Positions 15,578-24,389 are shown, counted from the first letter of the stretch. The stretch: 64,000 nt of DNA from Leucobacter ruminantium (GCF_017565705.1 NZ_JAGDYL010000001.1:186001-250000), one strand, 5' to 3'. The notes: generated by a model not told the origin, from the sequence alone. Program-made: numbers and translations.

Positions 15578-17224
15578 ATGTCAGCGAAGACCGCAGCACC
15601 CAGGCCCGGAATGCCCCTGCGCGACTATCGCGTGCACCGCTATGTGAACGCGTTCTGCCCCGAGTGCCACGAGGAGCGGCCCGACCGGCCGCTCACCGAG
15701 GTGCAGCGGCTCTCCGGCTGGCTCGCCGAGCGCGACGGCAGGATCTGGCTCGAACGGGGCTGCCGCTTCCACGGCGTGCAGCGCACCCTCTACGACGAGT
15801 CGGCCGAGATCCTGAGCTACCTGGAGCAGTGGACCGCGCCGACGAAGATCCACACCCCCGACCTCGCGGGCAACTTCAAACCGGTGCCGGAGGCCTACGA
15901 GGACGGCCTTCCCGAGATGCAGACCCAGCACACCTGCATCCTGCTGCAGGACATCACCGACCACTGCAATCTGAAGTGCCCCACCTGTTTCGCAGAGTCG
16001 AGCCCGGCGGCGAGCGCGGTCGCGCCTCTGGAGGAGGTGCTCGCCTCGGTCGACGCGCGGCTCGCGCGCGAGAACGGCCGCATCGACGTGCTCATGCTCT
16101 CGGGCGGCGAGCCGACGCTCTACCCGTGGCTGGAGCAGCTGCTGGAGCATCTGGTCGCGCGGCCGGTGGTGCGGATCCTCATCAACTCGAACGGGCTGCG
16201 CATCGCGAACGACGACGCCTTCGTCGAGACGCTGAGGCGGCACCGGGAGCGCGTCGAGATCTATCTCCAATACGACGGGGAGGAGCCGGAGTCGTCTCGC
16301 TACCACCGCGGTGCCGACATTCGCCGTTTCAAGGAGCGCGCGCTCGCGCGCCTGTCGGAGGCGGGGGTCTTCACGACGCTGACGATGACCGCGGCCCTGG
16401 GCGTGAACGACCACGAGATCGGCGCCGTCATCCGCCGCGCGATGGTCACCCCCTACGTCGGAGGGGTGACCATCCAGCCGGTGTTCGGATCCGGGCGCTC
16501 CGCCGGCATCGACGCGCAGGACCGGCTCACGCACACGGGCGTGCTCGCCCGCCTCGGGCCTCAGACCGACGGCGAGGTGACGTGGCGCGACCTCACGGCG
16601 CTGCCCTGCTCGCACCCGCACTGCTGCTCGGTCGGCTATCTGCTGCGCGACGACTCGGACGAGTGGAAATCGCTGACCTCGCTCGTCGGGCACGAGCAGC
16701 TCAAGGAGTTCCTGGATCTCAACCCCGATCTGATCGCGAATCGGATCGCCGACAGCGGCGTCAACCAGGCGCTCAAGGAGAGCGTGAAGCAGTCGCTGCT
16801 CGATCTGCTGAGCGAGCAGTCGTCGCTCTCCCACCCCTCGATCGGCTCGCTGTGGAAGGACATCTGCGCAGGCTGCGATCTCGGGATCGGCACGCTGACG
16901 CAGCTCGCGACGGCGGCGCTGCCCGGTCAGCACCGCCGGCTGCGGAGGTTCCTCGGCGAGCGGGTGAAGCGGATCACGGTGAAGCCGTTCATGGACATCA
17001 ACACGATGATCGAAGAACGGTTGACCCAGTGCTGCGTGCACGTCGCGACGGTGCACGAGGAGCCGACGGCCGACGGCGGCAGCGCGCACCAGTGCGCGCC
17101 GTTCTGCGCGGTGCAGGCCTGGGCGCCGCTCGCCGACCGGAAGCTCTCGACCGCGACGGGCAGGCGCGGCGCGACACGGCTGCCCGACCCCGTATCGCGC
17201 GCAGAGGAGGCGGTCTCCCGATGA
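15578..17224 (+). CDS. Tes/MJ0619-type radical SAM protein
   Basis: A 548-residue radical SAM enzyme. The AdoMet cluster motif CNLKCPTC (Cys130, Cys134, Cys137) is followed by GGEPT (176-180). Extra cysteines match the MJ0619/tetraether lipid synthase architecture: an N-terminal zinc-type CPEC (27, 30) with Cys62, a mid-protein PCSHPHCC (344, 349, 350), CAGC (430, 433), CC (485, 486) and CAPFC (506, 510). In archaea this family (Tes) joins lipid tails by C-C bond formation; bacterial members are mostly uncharacterised. ATG with GGAG 6 nt upstream. The stop overlaps the next start. Reaction here is unknown; a lipid or prenyl substrate is inferred from the Lgt-like neighbour. Confidence 0.85.
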   Translation: MSAKTAAPRPGMPLRDYRVHRYVNAFCPECHEERPDRPLTEVQRLSGWLAERDGRIWLERGCRFHGVQRTLYDESAEILSYLEQWTAPTKIHTPDLAGNFKPVPEAYEDGLPEMQTQHTCILLQDITDHCNLKCPTCFAESSPAASAVAPLEEVLASVDARLARENGRIDVLMLSGGEPTLYPWLEQLLEHLVARPVVRILINSNGLRIANDDAFVETLRRHRERVEIYLQYDGEEPESSRYHRGADIRRFKERALARLSEAGVFTTLTMTAALGVNDHEIGAVIRRAMVTPYVGGVTIQPVFGSGRSAGIDAQDRLTHTGVLARLGPQTDGEVTWRDLTALPCSHPHCCSVGYLLRDDSDEWKSLTSLVGHEQLKEFLDLNPDLIANRIADSGVNQALKESVKQSLLDLLSEQSSLSHPSIGSLWKDICAGCDLGIGTLTQLATAALPGQHRRLRRFLGERVKRITVKPFMDINTMIEERLTQCCVHVATVHEEPTADGGSAHQCAPFCAVQAWAPLADRKLSTATGRRGATRLPDPVSRAEEAVSR

Positions 17225-17556
17225 GCGACGTGTCCGCGCACCTGACTCCGAGCACTCCCCCGCTGAACCAGCGGGACGCGGGTGTCGGCCCGGCCGAGCC
17301 CGGTTTCGACCCCCTGCGGCTCTGCGTGCACACGACGGTCGCCCTCATCGTCTGCGTGTTCGGACCGGCGGCCCTGCTCGGCTTCGCCCTGGTCGCCATC
17401 GCGGGGTACGCCCGCGCGCGGCGGGCTGGGCTGGTGCGATCCAAGTGCAAGCTGGGCGACACCCGGCTCGTCATCGGCTACCTCACGGTCGTCGCGCTGC
17501 TCGCCGCGGCTGCGATTCCGCTCTGGGTCCTCATGTGGATCCGCGTCTTCGGGTAG
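17221..17556 (+). CDS. small membrane protein in the radical SAM cluster
   Basis: A 111-residue protein with two long hydrophobic segments (LCVHTTVALIVCVFGPAALLGFALVAIAGYA and LVIGYLTVVALLAAAAIPLWVLMWI) separated by a basic cytoplasmic loop (RARRAGLVRSKCKLGDTR). Its ATG overlaps the radical SAM stop by 4 bp, so the two are translationally coupled. The alternating hydrophobic-basic-hydrophobic layout resembles DUF4190-type proteins, but I make no firm assignment. A membrane partner or scaffold for the radical SAM enzyme is an inference from coupling. Confidence 0.75.
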   Translation: MSDVSAHLTPSTPPLNQRDAGVGPAEPGFDPLRLCVHTTVALIVCVFGPAALLGFALVAIAGYARARRAGLVRSKCKLGDTRLVIGYLTVVALLAAAAIPLWVLMWIRVFG

Positions 17557-17563
17557 CCCGGAC

Positions 17564-18370
17564 ATGTTCCCGCGCCTCGACGACCTCCTCGGCTTCGGCC
17601 CGCCGCTCGACACGCACGGCGTGTTCGTGGCGCTCGGCCTCGCCGCGGGCGGCCTCGTGTTCTGGCTCGAGGCGCGGCGCAGGCGGGCCAGCGATCCGCG
17701 CATCCCCTACCTCGTCATCGGCGCGCTCGTCGGAGCGGGCGTCCTCGCCCGACTGGGCACCTGGGCGCAGCACCTCGATCCCTCGCAGAATCTGAACCTC
17801 GGCGAGCAGCTGCTCCGGGGCAACGCTTCGATCCTCAGCGCTCTGGTGGGCGCGTGGCTCGGCGTCCACATCACGAAACGCATCGTCGGCTACCGCGAGC
17901 GCACCGGCGACCTGTTCGCTCCAGCCGTCGCCATCGCGCTCGCGATCGGCCGCTTCGGCTGCCTCCTCACGGAGCGGCCGGGCACGCCCACCTCCGGCGG
18001 CTGGGGCATCGTGCTCGACCGGGAGGCCGCCGAGCGGCTCGGTTCCCCCGCGGGTGTCGGCCTGCACCCCAGCTTCATCTACGAGATCGCCTTCCACGCG
18101 ATCGCGTTCGCGCTGCTCTGGTTCTGGCTGAGGCATCTCGGCCTCGGCGCGGGCGAGACCCTCACCCTGTACATCGGCGCGTACGCCGTGTTCCGGTTCC
18201 TCGTCGAGTTCGTGCGCGGCAACGAGGTCGCCTGGCTCGGCCTGACCCGGCCCCAGCACTTCCTGCTCGTGACCATTCCGCTGTTCGTCGCGCGGATCTG
18301 GTGGTTGGCGAGGCAGGGCAGACTCACCCCCGACCGATCGAGGAGGCAAGATGAGCGCCAACCAGCCTGA
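17564..18370 (+). CDS. Lgt-like prolipoprotein diacylglyceryl transferase homologue
   Basis: A 268-residue membrane protein with about seven helices. GRFGCLLTERPGTP and LHPSFIYEI match the Lgt signature (the GRxGN block and HP-x-x-YE), although the usual asparagine is replaced by Cys. Lgt transfers diacylglyceryl from phosphatidylglycerol to lipobox cysteines. The sequence is short and divergent and lies outside a housekeeping context, so it may be a paralogue with a different acceptor. The ATG is 7 bp after the previous stop. Its end overlaps the next gene by 20 bp. Confidence 0.8.
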   Translation: MFPRLDDLLGFGPPLDTHGVFVALGLAAGGLVFWLEARRRRASDPRIPYLVIGALVGAGVLARLGTWAQHLDPSQNLNLGEQLLRGNASILSALVGAWLGVHITKRIVGYRERTGDLFAPAVAIALAIGRFGCLLTERPGTPTSGGWGIVLDREAAERLGSPAGVGLHPSFIYEIAFHAIAFALLWFWLRHLGLGAGETLTLYIGAYAVFRFLVEFVRGNEVAWLGLTRPQHFLLVTIPLFVARIWWLARQGRLTPDRSRRQDERQPA

Positions 18371-18929
18371 GCCGGGGCAGCCCGAGCAAAACCCGCAGCC
18401 GGAGCAGTACCCCCGCCCCGAGCAATACCCGCAGCAGCCGCGACCCGAACAGCAGCAGGTGCCCGAACAGCAGCAGGGCCCGTATCCGCAGCAATCGTGG
18501 CCCTACCCGCAAGGGTCGGAGCCTTACCAGCAGCAGCCGGGACCCTACCAGCAGCCCCACGAGTCGTACCCGCAGCAGGCTCTGCCCTACCAGCAGCCCG
18601 GATATCCCGGCGCGCCGCCCGGGCAGTACCCCTCGTACCAGGCGCCTCCGCCCGCGGGAGGCCGCATCTGGCTGGGCATCCTCCTCGCGATCGGGATCCC
18701 GCTCCTGGGCGCCCTCCTCCCGTGGGCGCTGGAATCGCTGCTGACCGATCCCCCGTACGAGATGCTGTTCCTGCTGCCGATCATCGGATTCGTCCTCGCG
18801 ATCATCCTCGCGATCGTGCTCACCTGCATCCGCGGCACGAGGCGCACCGGCATCGGCATGTGGATCGGCATCGCCTGCCTGCCCGTCATCGCATTCGGCA
18901 CCTGCGTCGCGATCCTCTTCAGCTACTGA
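18351..18929 (+). CDS. Pro/Gln/Tyr-rich membrane protein
   Basis: A 192-residue protein. The first ~100 residues are a low-complexity Pro-Gln-Tyr-Glu tail with recurring QPEQYP, QQPGPYQQP and YPQQ units, probably disordered and cytoplasmic. Two membrane helices follow (IWLGILLAIGIPLLGALLP and MLFLLPIIGFVLAIILAIVLTC), then a short basic loop (RGTRRTGIGMW) and a third helix. Function unknown. It overlaps the Lgt-like gene by 20 bp, so it belongs to the same transcript. Such tails can mediate condensation or protein-protein contacts, which is inference. Confidence 0.75.
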   Translation: MSANQPEPGQPEQNPQPEQYPRPEQYPQQPRPEQQQVPEQQQGPYPQQSWPYPQGSEPYQQQPGPYQQPHESYPQQALPYQQPGYPGAPPGQYPSYQAPPPAGGRIWLGILLAIGIPLLGALLPWALESLLTDPPYEMLFLLPIIGFVLAIILAIVLTCIRGTRRTGIGMWIGIACLPVIAFGTCVAILFSY

Positions 18930-19036
18930 GTCGAGAACCGAAGTATTCAGGAGACGAGGGATCGCGGCCCCGGCGATCACGGGCTCAGGGAACGCGGGCC
19001 GCGGATCGGCACGGCCCGCCGCTGCTCCCCGTCGAA

Positions 19037-20722
19037 TCAGGCGCCCGGACGGTCCTCGGGCAGCGCGGGCGTCGAGGCGGGCGGCACGCGGAAGGATCCT
19101 TCTCCCCCGGTCTCGAACGCGGTCGCGTACGCGAGCAGCGAGGGATCGGAGTAGGCCGCCCCCGCGAAGGTGAGGCCGACGGGCACGCCGATGTCGCTCA
19201 GCGGACCCATCGTCACGGTGACCGAGGGGATGCCGAGGTGGCGCAGCGCGTAGTTGCCGTTCGAGAAGAACACGCCGTTCGACCAGGCGTGGTCGGCCGA
19301 TTCGAGGTTGAACTCCGCGTCCTCGCGTCCCACGTCGGCGTTGGCCGGGAAGACCACGCCGTCGAAGCCCTGCTCGTCGAGCCAGGTCTCGAGCAGATCC
19401 CTCCGCAGCCGGTTCAGCGCCCGCAGCCCGTCGGCGAAGTCGCTCCGCTCGCGCGGGTCGGGGATGCCCTGCGCGGCGAGCGCGACCGTCGCCCGGTAGC
19501 GGTTCTCGTAGTCCTCGACCTCCTCGTAGCGATCGGGCAGCGCGCCCTCGACGCGCGGGAAGATCGTGTCGGGGTCGACGGAGGCGAGGTCGGGGATGTT
19601 CGGATCGCGGTTGGCCTTCAGGAAGTCGTCCCAGCCGAAGGCGAGGAAGTGGTTGAACTCGGTGTCCATCCATCCCTCGGGCAGCACGCCGGGCGCGCCG
19701 ACGTTCTCCTGGCCGGGGCGGTCCCCCTCGTACTGCTCGATGAGCGGGAAGTCGGTGACGACGACCTCCGCGCCGAGCGCCTCGAGACGGGCCTTCGAGC
19801 GCTCCCAGAGCTCGAGCACGGTCGGGCGCACGGCGATCGGGAAGTTCGGATCCTGCCCCAGATACATCCGGGGCGCCGCCAAGCGCTTGCCGCGCAGCGC
19901 GTCGGGATCCCTCACCTCGAGATAGGAGGCGGGCCGATGCTCGCTCGGCTTCGGCAGCTCGACCACGCTCTGATTGCGCCAGAAGTCGCCGCGGGTGATC
20001 GGGTCGTCCTGCACGAGCACGTCGAGGAGGCGGAGCATGTCGGGCATCGAGCGCGTGTGCGGCACCACGACGTCGCGGGCGGGGAAGAGCGGCCAGTTGC
20101 CGCGGATCGACAGGATGCCCCAGCTCGGCGTGTACGCGCAGAGGCCGTTGTTCGAGGCTGGGCTGCGGCCGCTCGACACCGTCTCCTCGCCCATGCCGAA
20201 CACGGCGAGGTTCGCCGCGGTCGATGCGCCCGAGCCGTTCGAGGAGCCGGAGGCGTACGCCGCGGCGAGGTACTCGCGGTTGTAGGGGTTCTCGGCGCGG
20301 CCGTAGACGCCGCGCTGCATGCCGCCGTCGGCCATGGGCGGCATGTTGGTCTTGCCGATGAGCACCGCTCCGGCCTCCCGCAGCTTCTCGACCGAGAAGG
20401 CGTCCCACTGCGCGACGAGGTTCTGGAAGGCGGGCGAGCCGGAGGCGACCGTGAGGCCGCGCACCATGTACGAGTCCTTGACGGTGAACGGCACGCCCTC
20501 GAGCGGGCGGGCCTCGCCCGCGGCCCAGCGGCGGTCGGACTCGGCTGCCTCGGCGAGCGCGTCGGGGTTCAGGACCACGATGGAGTTGAGCCCGTCGGGG
20601 CCGCGATCGTAGGCCTCGATGCGCGCGAGATAGCGCTCGGTCAGCCAGGTGCTCGTGATCTCCCCGCTGCGCAGCGCGCCCAGCACATCCTCGATGCTCG
20701 CCTCGATCAGTTCGAACGCCAT
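19037..20722 (-). CDS. Amidase signature family protein
   Basis: A 561-residue amidase hydrolysing a C-N amide bond; substrate unknown. The Ser-cisSer-Lys triad is readable: Lys82 in FTVKDSYM, the SGSSNGSGAS loop around residues 158-167 (cis-Ser), and Ser184 in EETVSSGRSPAS, a divergent form of the usual DTGGSIR. I chose the ATG of MAFELIEASIEDV, preceded by GGAAGG about 9 nt upstream; upstream in-frame sequence is not amidase-like. It is monocistronic, in line with the acyl-CoA dehydrogenase upstream but separated by about 165 bp. Confidence 0.88.
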   Translation of the reverse strand: MAFELIEASIEDVLGALRSGEITSTWLTERYLARIEAYDRGPDGLNSIVVLNPDALAEAAESDRRWAAGEARPLEGVPFTVKDSYMVRGLTVASGSPAFQNLVAQWDAFSVEKLREAGAVLIGKTNMPPMADGGMQRGVYGRAENPYNREYLAAAYASGSSNGSGASTAANLAVFGMGEETVSSGRSPASNNGLCAYTPSWGILSIRGNWPLFPARDVVVPHTRSMPDMLRLLDVLVQDDPITRGDFWRNQSVVELPKPSEHRPASYLEVRDPDALRGKRLAAPRMYLGQDPNFPIAVRPTVLELWERSKARLEALGAEVVVTDFPLIEQYEGDRPGQENVGAPGVLPEGWMDTEFNHFLAFGWDDFLKANRDPNIPDLASVDPDTIFPRVEGALPDRYEEVEDYENRYRATVALAAQGIPDPRERSDFADGLRALNRLRRDLLETWLDEQGFDGVVFPANADVGREDAEFNLESADHAWSNGVFFSNGNYALRHLGIPSVTVTMGPLSDIGVPVGLTFAGAAYSDPSLLAYATAFETGGEGSFRVPPASTPALPEDRPGA

Positions 20723-20888
20723 GATGCGCCGCCTTCCGGTTCTCGATGACCCACTGCAGAGCACTATAGCCGCCGCGCGGCCCCGGGTGAGACGGCGCCC
20801 GTGATTCGGATCGCAGCGATATTTCGGAACGGATCGTCGGCGCCAGATCCGAACGACGGGCGTGATCCGAACGAGGGTGCGCTCGGAC

Positions 20889-22109
20889 TCAGGCGAAGGC
20901 CGACAGGCCCGTGATCTCACGGCCGATGATGAGCGCCTGCACGGTCTCCGTGCCCTCGTAGGTGTGCAGCGCCTCGATGTCGGCGAAGTGCCTGGCGACG
21001 CGGTTCTGCAGCAGGATGCCGTTGCCGCCGAGCAGGTCGCGCGCGTTCGCGGCGAGGGATCGGGCGGTGCGCGTCGCCGTGTACTTGCCGAGCGAGGCCC
21101 CCGGCCCGCTGAGCTCGCCCGCCTCCTCCGCGCGGGTGAGCTGCATCAGCAGCGTCTGCAGCGACGTCAGCTGCGAGAGCATCTCGGCGAGGCGCGCCTG
21201 CACGATCTGCGAGGCGGCGAGCGGGCGGCCGAACTGGATGCGCTGCCTCGCGTAGTGCACGGCCGTCTCGTACACGGCCGTCGCGTGCCCGAGCGCGCCC
21301 CAGGCGACGCCGAGCCGGGTCGCCGCGAGCACGCGGCCCGTGTCCTTGAAACTGCGGGCTCCCGGCAGCTTCGCGCTCGCGGGCACCCGCACGCCGTCGA
21401 GCTCGATGTGGGCCTGCCAGATCGCACGCAGCGACACCTTGCCCTCGATCGTCGTCCCCGTGTAGCCCGGGGCGTCCTGCGGCACGAGGAAGCCCTGCAC
21501 CTGTCCGTCATCGCCGCGCGCCCAGACGACGGCGACCTGGCCGACGCTGCCCGACCCGATCCACTTCTTGTGGCCCGTGATCACGTACTCGTCGCCGTCC
21601 GCGGCGGCTCGCGTCTCGAGACTCACCGAGTCGGAGCCGTGCGTCGGCTCCGTCAGTGCGAACGCGCCGAGTTCGGTGCCGCGCGCGAGCGGTTCGAGCC
21701 AGCGCTCGCGCTGCTCGTCGGATCCGCACATCGCGATCGAGCGCAGCGCGAGCCCGCCCTGCACGCCGACGATCGTGGCGATCGAACCGTCGCCGCGCGA
21801 GAGCTCCATCGTGACGAGGCTCGCGGCGAGCAGGCTCTGCTCGGGGAAGCCGGGCACGTCGATGCCGTCTCGCAGCAGGTCGAGCTCCCCGAGGCGGCGG
21901 GCGAGGTCGAGCGGATACTCCGCGCGATCCCAGATGCCGTCGATCACGGGGCGCACCTCCTCCTGCACGAAGGCGCGGGCGCGGTCACGATAGGCGAGGT
22001 CGTCGGCGGAGAGGCCGCGGAAGACGCCGACCATATCCGGGTCGAGCGGCTCCCAGAGCTCGTACTCGGGTTCTGCGGTCCCCTGGCCGGCTGCACTCGT
22101 ATTCGACAT
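20889..22109 (-). CDS. Acyl-CoA dehydrogenase, glutaryl-CoA dehydrogenase-like
   Basis: A 406-residue FAD enzyme. FAD/substrate motifs are AFALTEPTHGSDSVSLET and WIGSGSVGQVAVVWAR; the C-terminal block HTYEGTETVQALIIGREITGL carries the catalytic Glu and is closest to glutaryl-CoA dehydrogenases (YEGT-x-x-x-x-ALI-x-GR-x-ITG). It probably oxidises (and perhaps decarboxylates) a short dicarboxyl- or acyl-CoA. ATG chosen for a strong GGGAGGAAG upstream; an in-frame ATG 60 nt earlier lacks one. Divergent from a TetR regulator that likely controls it. Confidence 0.87.
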   Translation of the reverse strand: MSNTSAAGQGTAEPEYELWEPLDPDMVGVFRGLSADDLAYRDRARAFVQEEVRPVIDGIWDRAEYPLDLARRLGELDLLRDGIDVPGFPEQSLLAASLVTMELSRGDGSIATIVGVQGGLALRSIAMCGSDEQRERWLEPLARGTELGAFALTEPTHGSDSVSLETRAAADGDEYVITGHKKWIGSGSVGQVAVVWARGDDGQVQGFLVPQDAPGYTGTTIEGKVSLRAIWQAHIELDGVRVPASAKLPGARSFKDTGRVLAATRLGVAWGALGHATAVYETAVHYARQRIQFGRPLAASQIVQARLAEMLSQLTSLQTLLMQLTRAEEAGELSGPGASLGKYTATRTARSLAANARDLLGGNGILLQNRVARHFADIEALHTYEGTETVQALIIGREITGLSAFA

Positions 22110-22187
22110 CGCGCTTCCTCCCTCTGTCGGCGGATCGTCCGACGCGTCCGACACGAGCATGCCTGACACGGCGTCTCAGGTCAAGGC

Positions 22188-22199
22188 GAGGGATCCCTC
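22188..22199. repeat. palindromic copy of genome motif GAGGGATCCCTC
   Basis: Perfect 12-bp palindrome in the divergent acyl-CoA dehydrogenase/TetR control region. Confidence 0.7.
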
Positions 22200-22236
22200 A
22201 CCTACCCGTCAAGATCCTCGAAGCAGCGTGCGTGCA

Positions 22237-22262
22237 GCATTCGATACTGAGTGCCAGAATGC
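22237..22262. promoter_or_regulatory. putative TetR operator
   Basis: Interrupted palindrome GCATTC...GAATGC with an ACTGAGT centre, upstream of the TetR gene. It covers a GTGCCA -35-like hexamer (22251) that is 17 bp from TACCTT (22274-22279), which ends 7 nt before the ATG. Autorepression is the natural reading. Confidence 0.45.
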
Positions 22263-22286
22263 GTCCGCTGTGCTACCTTGCTGTGC

Positions 22287-22970
22287 ATGCCACCCGCACG
22301 AATCGGCCCCGCATCGCCCGGCGACAACTCGGCGGCGGCCATCCGCAGCCTCGCCGAACGCGGCTACGACGCGACCACGGCAGAGGATCTCGCGGAGGCG
22401 CTCGGCGTGAGCCGCAGCACCTTCTTCCGCCGCTTCGGCGGCAAGGACGACATCGTCTTCGCCGACCACGACCACGCGCTCGCCCGGCTGACGGTGTTTC
22501 TGGAGTCGACCGAGCGGCCCGCGCGGGAGGCGGTGGTGCAGGGCACCCTCGAGGTCATGCAGCTCCTCACCCGGGATGCCGAGACCGCGCGCCTCCGCTC
22601 GGAGCTGCTCAGGAGGACCCGCCCGCTCCGCGAGCGCGAGCTCGTGATCACGCACCGCTACGAGCGCCTCTTCGCCGACTACCTCGCCGCGCATACCCCG
22701 GCCGACACGCCGAGATGGGTGGCCGTCGCCGCGGCCGCGGGGGTCGTCGCCGTGCACAACGCGGCTCTCCGCAGCTGGCTGCGCGATCCGGATCCCGGCG
22801 TCATCGCCTCGCTCGACCGCGAGCTGCGGGAGCTGCTCGCGCGTTTCTCCCCCTGGCTCGGGGGCCCCGACGGTGCGGACGGCAGCACTCGCGTCGTCGT
22901 CGCAGTCGCGGACGCCTCGGAACCGTCCGAGCGGATCCTGGAAGCCGTGCGCGACGCGCTCGAGCGCTGA
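22287..22970 (+). CDS. TetR/AcrR family regulator
   Basis: A 227-residue repressor. The N-terminal HTH reads RSLAERGYDATTAEDLAEALGVSRSTFFRRFGGKDDIVF, a textbook TetR DNA-binding domain; the C-terminal all-helical domain (ligand pocket) is not assignable. I chose ATG (MPPARIGPASPG): the upstream GTG would place the operator palindrome inside the gene, whereas TACCTT ends 7 nt before this ATG (leaderless). Divergently placed next to the acyl-CoA dehydrogenase gene, the likely target; an acyl-CoA ligand is possible. Confidence 0.88.
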   Translation: MPPARIGPASPGDNSAAAIRSLAERGYDATTAEDLAEALGVSRSTFFRRFGGKDDIVFADHDHALARLTVFLESTERPAREAVVQGTLEVMQLLTRDAETARLRSELLRRTRPLRERELVITHRYERLFADYLAAHTPADTPRWVAVAAAAGVVAVHNAALRSWLRDPDPGVIASLDRELRELLARFSPWLGGPDGADGSTRVVVAVADASEPSERILEAVRDALER

Positions 22971-23001
22971 GCACCGGGGCGATCTCTCGCGAGCGCCCAG
23001 A

Positions 23002-23067
23002 GATCCCTCCCGATCTGGTCTCTCACGAGCGTCCGGGGGATCCCTCGCGGTCGGTCAGCGATCCCTC
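23002..23067. repeat. cluster of three GATCCCTC octamers
   Basis: Three copies (23002, 23039, 23060) in 66 bp, all in the same orientation, between the 3' ends of the convergent TetR and ROK genes; the last lies in the ROK C-terminal codons. The densest cluster in the window. Confidence 0.75.
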
Positions 23068-24224
23068 GCGGCCTCTCCGACCGGCAGCTCGACGGCCTCG
23101 AGCGCCAGCAGCACGCTTCCGAGACACGATGCGCGCCCCTCGATCGTCGACGCGAGCACCCGCACATCCCGCCCGATCGGCGTCAGCACGTGGCGCCGCA
23201 GTGAGGCGCGCACCTCGTCGAGCAGCAGATCTCCCGCAGCCGACATCTCGCCGCCGACGACCACGACCCCCGGCCCCAGCAGATTGACCACGACCGACAC
23301 CGCCCTGCCGAGCTGACGCCCCGCGTCCTCGATCAGGCGGCGAGCGCCCTGGTCGCCTCCGAGCGCCGCGGCGACGAACGACGCGACGTCCGTCTCGCCG
23401 CTCACCTGGGCGTACTGCTGCACCAGCGCCGCGCCGCCGACGTAGGCCTCCAGGCACCCGCGACTGCCGCAGCGGCACAGCGGGCCGCCCTCGTCCAGGG
23501 TGAAGTGGCCCAGCTCGCCCGCCGTACCGAGACTGCCGCGGTGCACGCGCCCGTCGAGCACGAGGCCGCAGCCGACCCCCGATCCCACCTTGATGTACAC
23601 GAGGTCGTCGTGACCCCGCCCCGCTCCGAGGGCGTGCTCGGCCAGTGCGCCCAGATTCGCGTCGTTGTCGACCAGCACGACGCAGCCGAAGACGGCTTCG
23701 GCCTCGAGACGCGCATCGACCCCGACCCATCCGGGCAGGATCATGCCGGAATCGATCGTGCCGTCGCGGCCGATCGGCGACGGCACGGCCATGCCGACCG
23801 CGCGCAGCTCAGAGCGGGTGCGCCCGGCAGCAGCCAGCATCTCGTCGATCAACGAGTCGGCGAGGCGCAGAGCATCGCCGCTCGCCGTATCGGGCGCGAG
23901 GGGCACCGAGCGGGAGCGGGAGATGCGACCCGCCAGATCGGCCACCGCGACCTCGAGGTGGGAGTGACCGAAGTCGACCCCGGCCACGACGCCGGCCGAC
24001 GGCGCGATCGTGACGGCCGCGCCGCGTCTGCCCGCGCCCGCCTCGGAGTGGAGGAATCCGTGCGCCACCAGGTCGCGGATGATGCCGGAGACAGTCGGAG
24101 GCGCCAGCTGCGTGCGGCGCGCGATCTCCGCCTGACTCAGCGGACCGGCCTCTCGGATCGCGCGGACCACCCGATGCTGGTTGGCGGCTCTGAGCGCTGC
24201 GGTGGTTGCGGGAAGGGAGGTCAT
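23055..24224 (-). CDS. ROK family transcriptional repressor
   Basis: A 389-residue XylR/NagC-type regulator. The N-terminal winged helix is QHRVVRAIREAGPLSQAEIARRTQLAPPTVSGIIRDL; the ROK domain follows with VAGVDFGHSH, the NDANLGALAEH site, the GSGVGCGLVL loop and the zinc motif CRCGSRGCLEAY. ROK repressors release DNA on binding a sugar. It is divergent from a xylose/ribose-type ABC operon across a 165-bp AT-rich region with a perfect 16-bp palindrome, so it very likely controls that operon. Start: ATG MTSLPATTAALRAANQ. Confidence 0.92.
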   Translation of the reverse strand: MTSLPATTAALRAANQHRVVRAIREAGPLSQAEIARRTQLAPPTVSGIIRDLVAHGFLHSEAGAGRRGAAVTIAPSAGVVAGVDFGHSHLEVAVADLAGRISRSRSVPLAPDTASGDALRLADSLIDEMLAAAGRTRSELRAVGMAVPSPIGRDGTIDSGMILPGWVGVDARLEAEAVFGCVVLVDNDANLGALAEHALGAGRGHDDLVYIKVGSGVGCGLVLDGRVHRGSLGTAGELGHFTLDEGGPLCRCGSRGCLEAYVGGAALVQQYAQVSGETDVASFVAAALGGDQGARRLIEDAGRQLGRAVSVVVNLLGPGVVVVGGEMSAAGDLLLDEVRASLRRHVLTPIGRDVRVLASTIEGRASCLGSVLLALEAVELPVGEAARDR

Positions 24225-24314
24225 GGAACAACTGTGCTCACTCTCGCCTTTGTCGTCAAGACATAAACACTAATTGCCAAAAAATACGATTCTTTATCTC
24301 TTTACATTCATGTA

Positions 24315-24343
24315 TTGACCCTTAATCCGCGATGTAGTTCAAT
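24315..24343 (+). promoter_or_regulatory. promoter of the sugar ABC operon
   Basis: TTGACC, 17-bp spacer, TTCAAT, in an AT-rich stretch that stands out from the GC-rich background. It lies upstream of the binding-protein gene. Confidence 0.55.
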
Positions 24344-24351
24344 GAGCTCAC

Positions 24352-24367
24352 TCCACGACGTCGTGGA
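24352..24367. promoter_or_regulatory. palindromic operator, probable ROK binding site
   Basis: Perfect 16-bp palindrome with core CCACGACGTCGTGG, just downstream of the predicted -10 and before GGAGG at the GTG start. Position fits a repressor roadblock for the divergent ROK protein. Confidence 0.55.
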
Positions 24368-24389
24368 CTGATATCTCTCGGAGGACAAC

